DNA of 64,000 bases from Symbiodinium natans. Its lineage: Eukaryota > Sar > Dinophyceae > Suessiales > Symbiodiniaceae. The notes beneath the pieces were generated by a model. The model had not been told where the DNA came from. It made no database searches and saw only the letters and a list, made by a program, of their open reading frames with translations. Location of the stretch: NCBI GenBank assembly GCA_905221605.1, contig CAJNDS010002381.1:346548-410547 (forward strand), written 5' to 3'. Positions 63,701-64,000 of the stretch are shown piece after piece. The position numbers were made by a program, and so were the translations under genes. Position 1 is the first letter of the stretch. Each line of letters opens with the position of its first letter.

Positions 63701-63830
63701 TCCGTCCAGCAGAGCCACGCAGCCAGCACCACCTCGCGGTCTTCGAAGGCCCAGGGAAGACGCCGGTGAAGACAGCCAAACCCAATGGGACAAAAGATCC
63801 GGATGGTCCTGGAAAGGCCACCACTACTAG
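60720..63830 (+). CDS. GT32-like glycosyltransferase-domain protein with Cys/His motif
   Basis: 1036 residues from ATG 60720 (context GCCATGG), intronless. About residues 320-540 resemble the DXD-sugar-transferase (GT32/Och1-like) family: ELSGMVGHCLYHSL, AHRADVWRYTEHWLRGGMYI (about 334-353), DIKTRF, FLTAIGAKKDHIFQG and a final GHFFTTKTGKRVALTRCWQW. The family's nucleotide-sugar-binding DxD is DIK here, so the second acid is missing; activity may be altered or lost. After a linker, residues about 658-690 form a possible metal site (CAFCRNKHGNN ... IKQHFARQGW). A long Pro-rich stretch (about 755-815) precedes a second folded region (about 820-1000) of unknown family. There is no signal peptide, so Golgi action is not supported. 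GGACACTGTCC occurs inside the frame at 62390. Same strand and style as the kinase-like gene 485 bases upstream. Confidence 0.7.
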   Translation: MAAAPRAPSPTPVLCLVDSTFQHLLYNNQTKLHQSYGVRTLASGYAVICPGATLTSRCTWQGKTCPSILEALVTAAGQTLVKSAYPDGSIRLPKVFMMSEGDNKAACEGLAAFLNKHQNHRVNIGLIPLERSLRPEKQANYDWIGQYRTDFQLRSHEVPFHIMDLDNDNFQLYTTRSVHFRPEIAQEAICQVVAAALQEMDAKTTPQPGARPSIHVLLCCSWNTVKNTVHKEMLATRALTRADTLSALLAEAAQHAGESAAIVYALGGHYLTAQPPLRVFQTYVHDSQPGPHEMMEECFPNIPREFFDDAKQVEIMKELSGMVGHCLYHSLTNAAHRADVWRYTEHWLRGGMYIDIKTRFVVTYRTLISCIMNEWTSTLSRQAQHKYGWINPATGPPDYFLTAIGAKKDHIFQGILLGRRRHPLMTSALHHCLANDFVRREHTPSYMTFCKVLFQVIKDDLGLASTDQLTPGWHLCPRLGPIYLLQEEMSTELRQNGPHRNDGHFFTTKTGKRVALTRCWQWRHGWKNDPGTQQAQENGILRNLPTALQEGQKTRTPDTVQGDAVSASSQTPMAANAVPPSTRHLQPEPGMPTQEASVVKPMVTLITAHVTEAMETNLLQKILQQIEAFPQYYGSLELRDVQALIPRGLSVNPDTLYLQCAFCRNKHGNNISFSNDAGIKQHFARQGWRANSAIKFSEALDRKTEAEIAPSTPEDQSPEVLQNTVQAQLEGTAPAASSSSNAGTQRPPEPAGPPPRRDATANPDRPRTATTPPPEPQAMPTTAPPDPPQVLPPVEQERPYESAGVPPPPSQRPLTMQEQCSDQGFQEWVKTASEVQVITNPQVMGLLTAGEWANIWQRRLEILREPPRVLQSLLRAQTATGLTWQVLMTAKVTIGPTGAVTISTLREGHWVELDSPTRWIGGLHAIIKAAVQEGFKIHTDQDAEDYTIFAATFSTIYDLTSKRVNGTAKVSYHIKQGPQREAQFTIKHNDWTKNPSSRATQPAPPRGLRRPREDAGEDSQTQWDKRSGWSWKGHHY
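62390..62400. repeat. GGACACTGTCC site 4, inside the glycosyltransferase-like gene
   Basis: In context CCCCGGACACTGTCCAGGG; encodes Pro-Asp-Thr-Val-Gln in the linker between the enzyme domain and the Cys/His motif. Confidence 0.9.
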
Positions 63831-63879
63831 AAGCGGGCACCTCTAATTCGCACGGTTTGCACGGCAAGCCCCAGCTAAA

Positions 63880-63890
63880 GGACACTGTCC
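63880..63890. repeat. GGACACTGTCC site 5, downstream of the last gene
   Basis: Extended to AAGGACACTGTCCTT (7-base arms), 50 bases after the stop of the glycosyltransferase-like gene. The remaining 110 bases to the window end hold nothing recognisable. Confidence 0.9.
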
Positions 63891-64000
63891 TTAACACTGA
63901 GCCAACAGCAGCTAAGCTGCTATGATGTCAAAACGTTTCTCCATCCTCTTTTGCCTCCATTGGCCGCCGGATACATCCGAACGGACAGAAAAACCCCTGC

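Overview
This is nuclear DNA of a eukaryote, most likely a dinoflagellate of the Symbiodiniaceae type. The pointers are long runs of low-information, repeat-dense DNA with very few genes; interstitial TTTAGGG/CCCTAAA telomere-like DNA; an intact Copia-type retrotransposon; large intronless open frames; CCCH-finger Gag-like proteins; and one partial match to the conserved 3' half of the dinoflagellate spliced leader. The taxon is inferred from these features and was not tested against a database.

Layout. 1-28 kb: almost gene-free. It holds minisatellites (3.77-4.27, 4.48-4.75, 4.96-5.13, 5.96-6.10 kb), an AT-rich island of foreign composition (7.79-8.95 kb), telomere-like DNA (13.0-13.2 kb), weak minus-strand exon candidates (13.3-14.3 and 22.0-24.4 kb), and a 51-bp satellite plus C-rich arrays (24.8-26.7 kb). 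28.2-36.3 kb: a coding-intact Copia element on the minus strand, in two open frames of 1215 and 1464 residues that meet in a 4-base ATGA overlap. 36.3-43 kb: further copies of the repeat families seen at 24.8-26.7 kb, then degenerate tandem repeats and telomere-like DNA. 43.4-44.6 kb: a decayed Copia fragment on the plus strand. 45.35-45.55 kb: an AGT microsatellite of 66 perfect units.

46.52-57.83 kb: the most interesting object, an 11.3-kb tyrosine-recombinase retroelement with split direct repeats in the order A1 - genes - B1 A2 B2, the hallmark of PAT/Ngaro/VIPER-type elements. Its plus-strand frames encode two unrecognised proteins, a tyrosine recombinase, a Gag-like protein ending in a CCCH finger, a protein with a 2-oxoglutarate/Fe(II)-oxygenase-like core followed by the first half of a DNA-methyltransferase-like domain, and a last frame with the second half of that methyltransferase, reverse transcriptase and RNase H. 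Gag and oxygenase frames are the same frame split by one TGA; oxygenase/methyltransferase and RT frames are joined by a -1 shift. The recombinase lies upstream of RT, and the element carries a possible DNA-modifying pair of domains.

45.57-46.52 and 57.83-64 kb: the DNA into which that element inserted. It carries a 150-residue frame, a partial frame at the right junction, a protein-kinase-fold protein (58.3-60.2 kb) and a large glycosyltransferase-like protein (60.7-63.8 kb), all on the plus strand. The 11-base near-palindrome GGACACTGTCC occurs five times in this DNA, including inside two coding frames; I did not see it elsewhere in the window.
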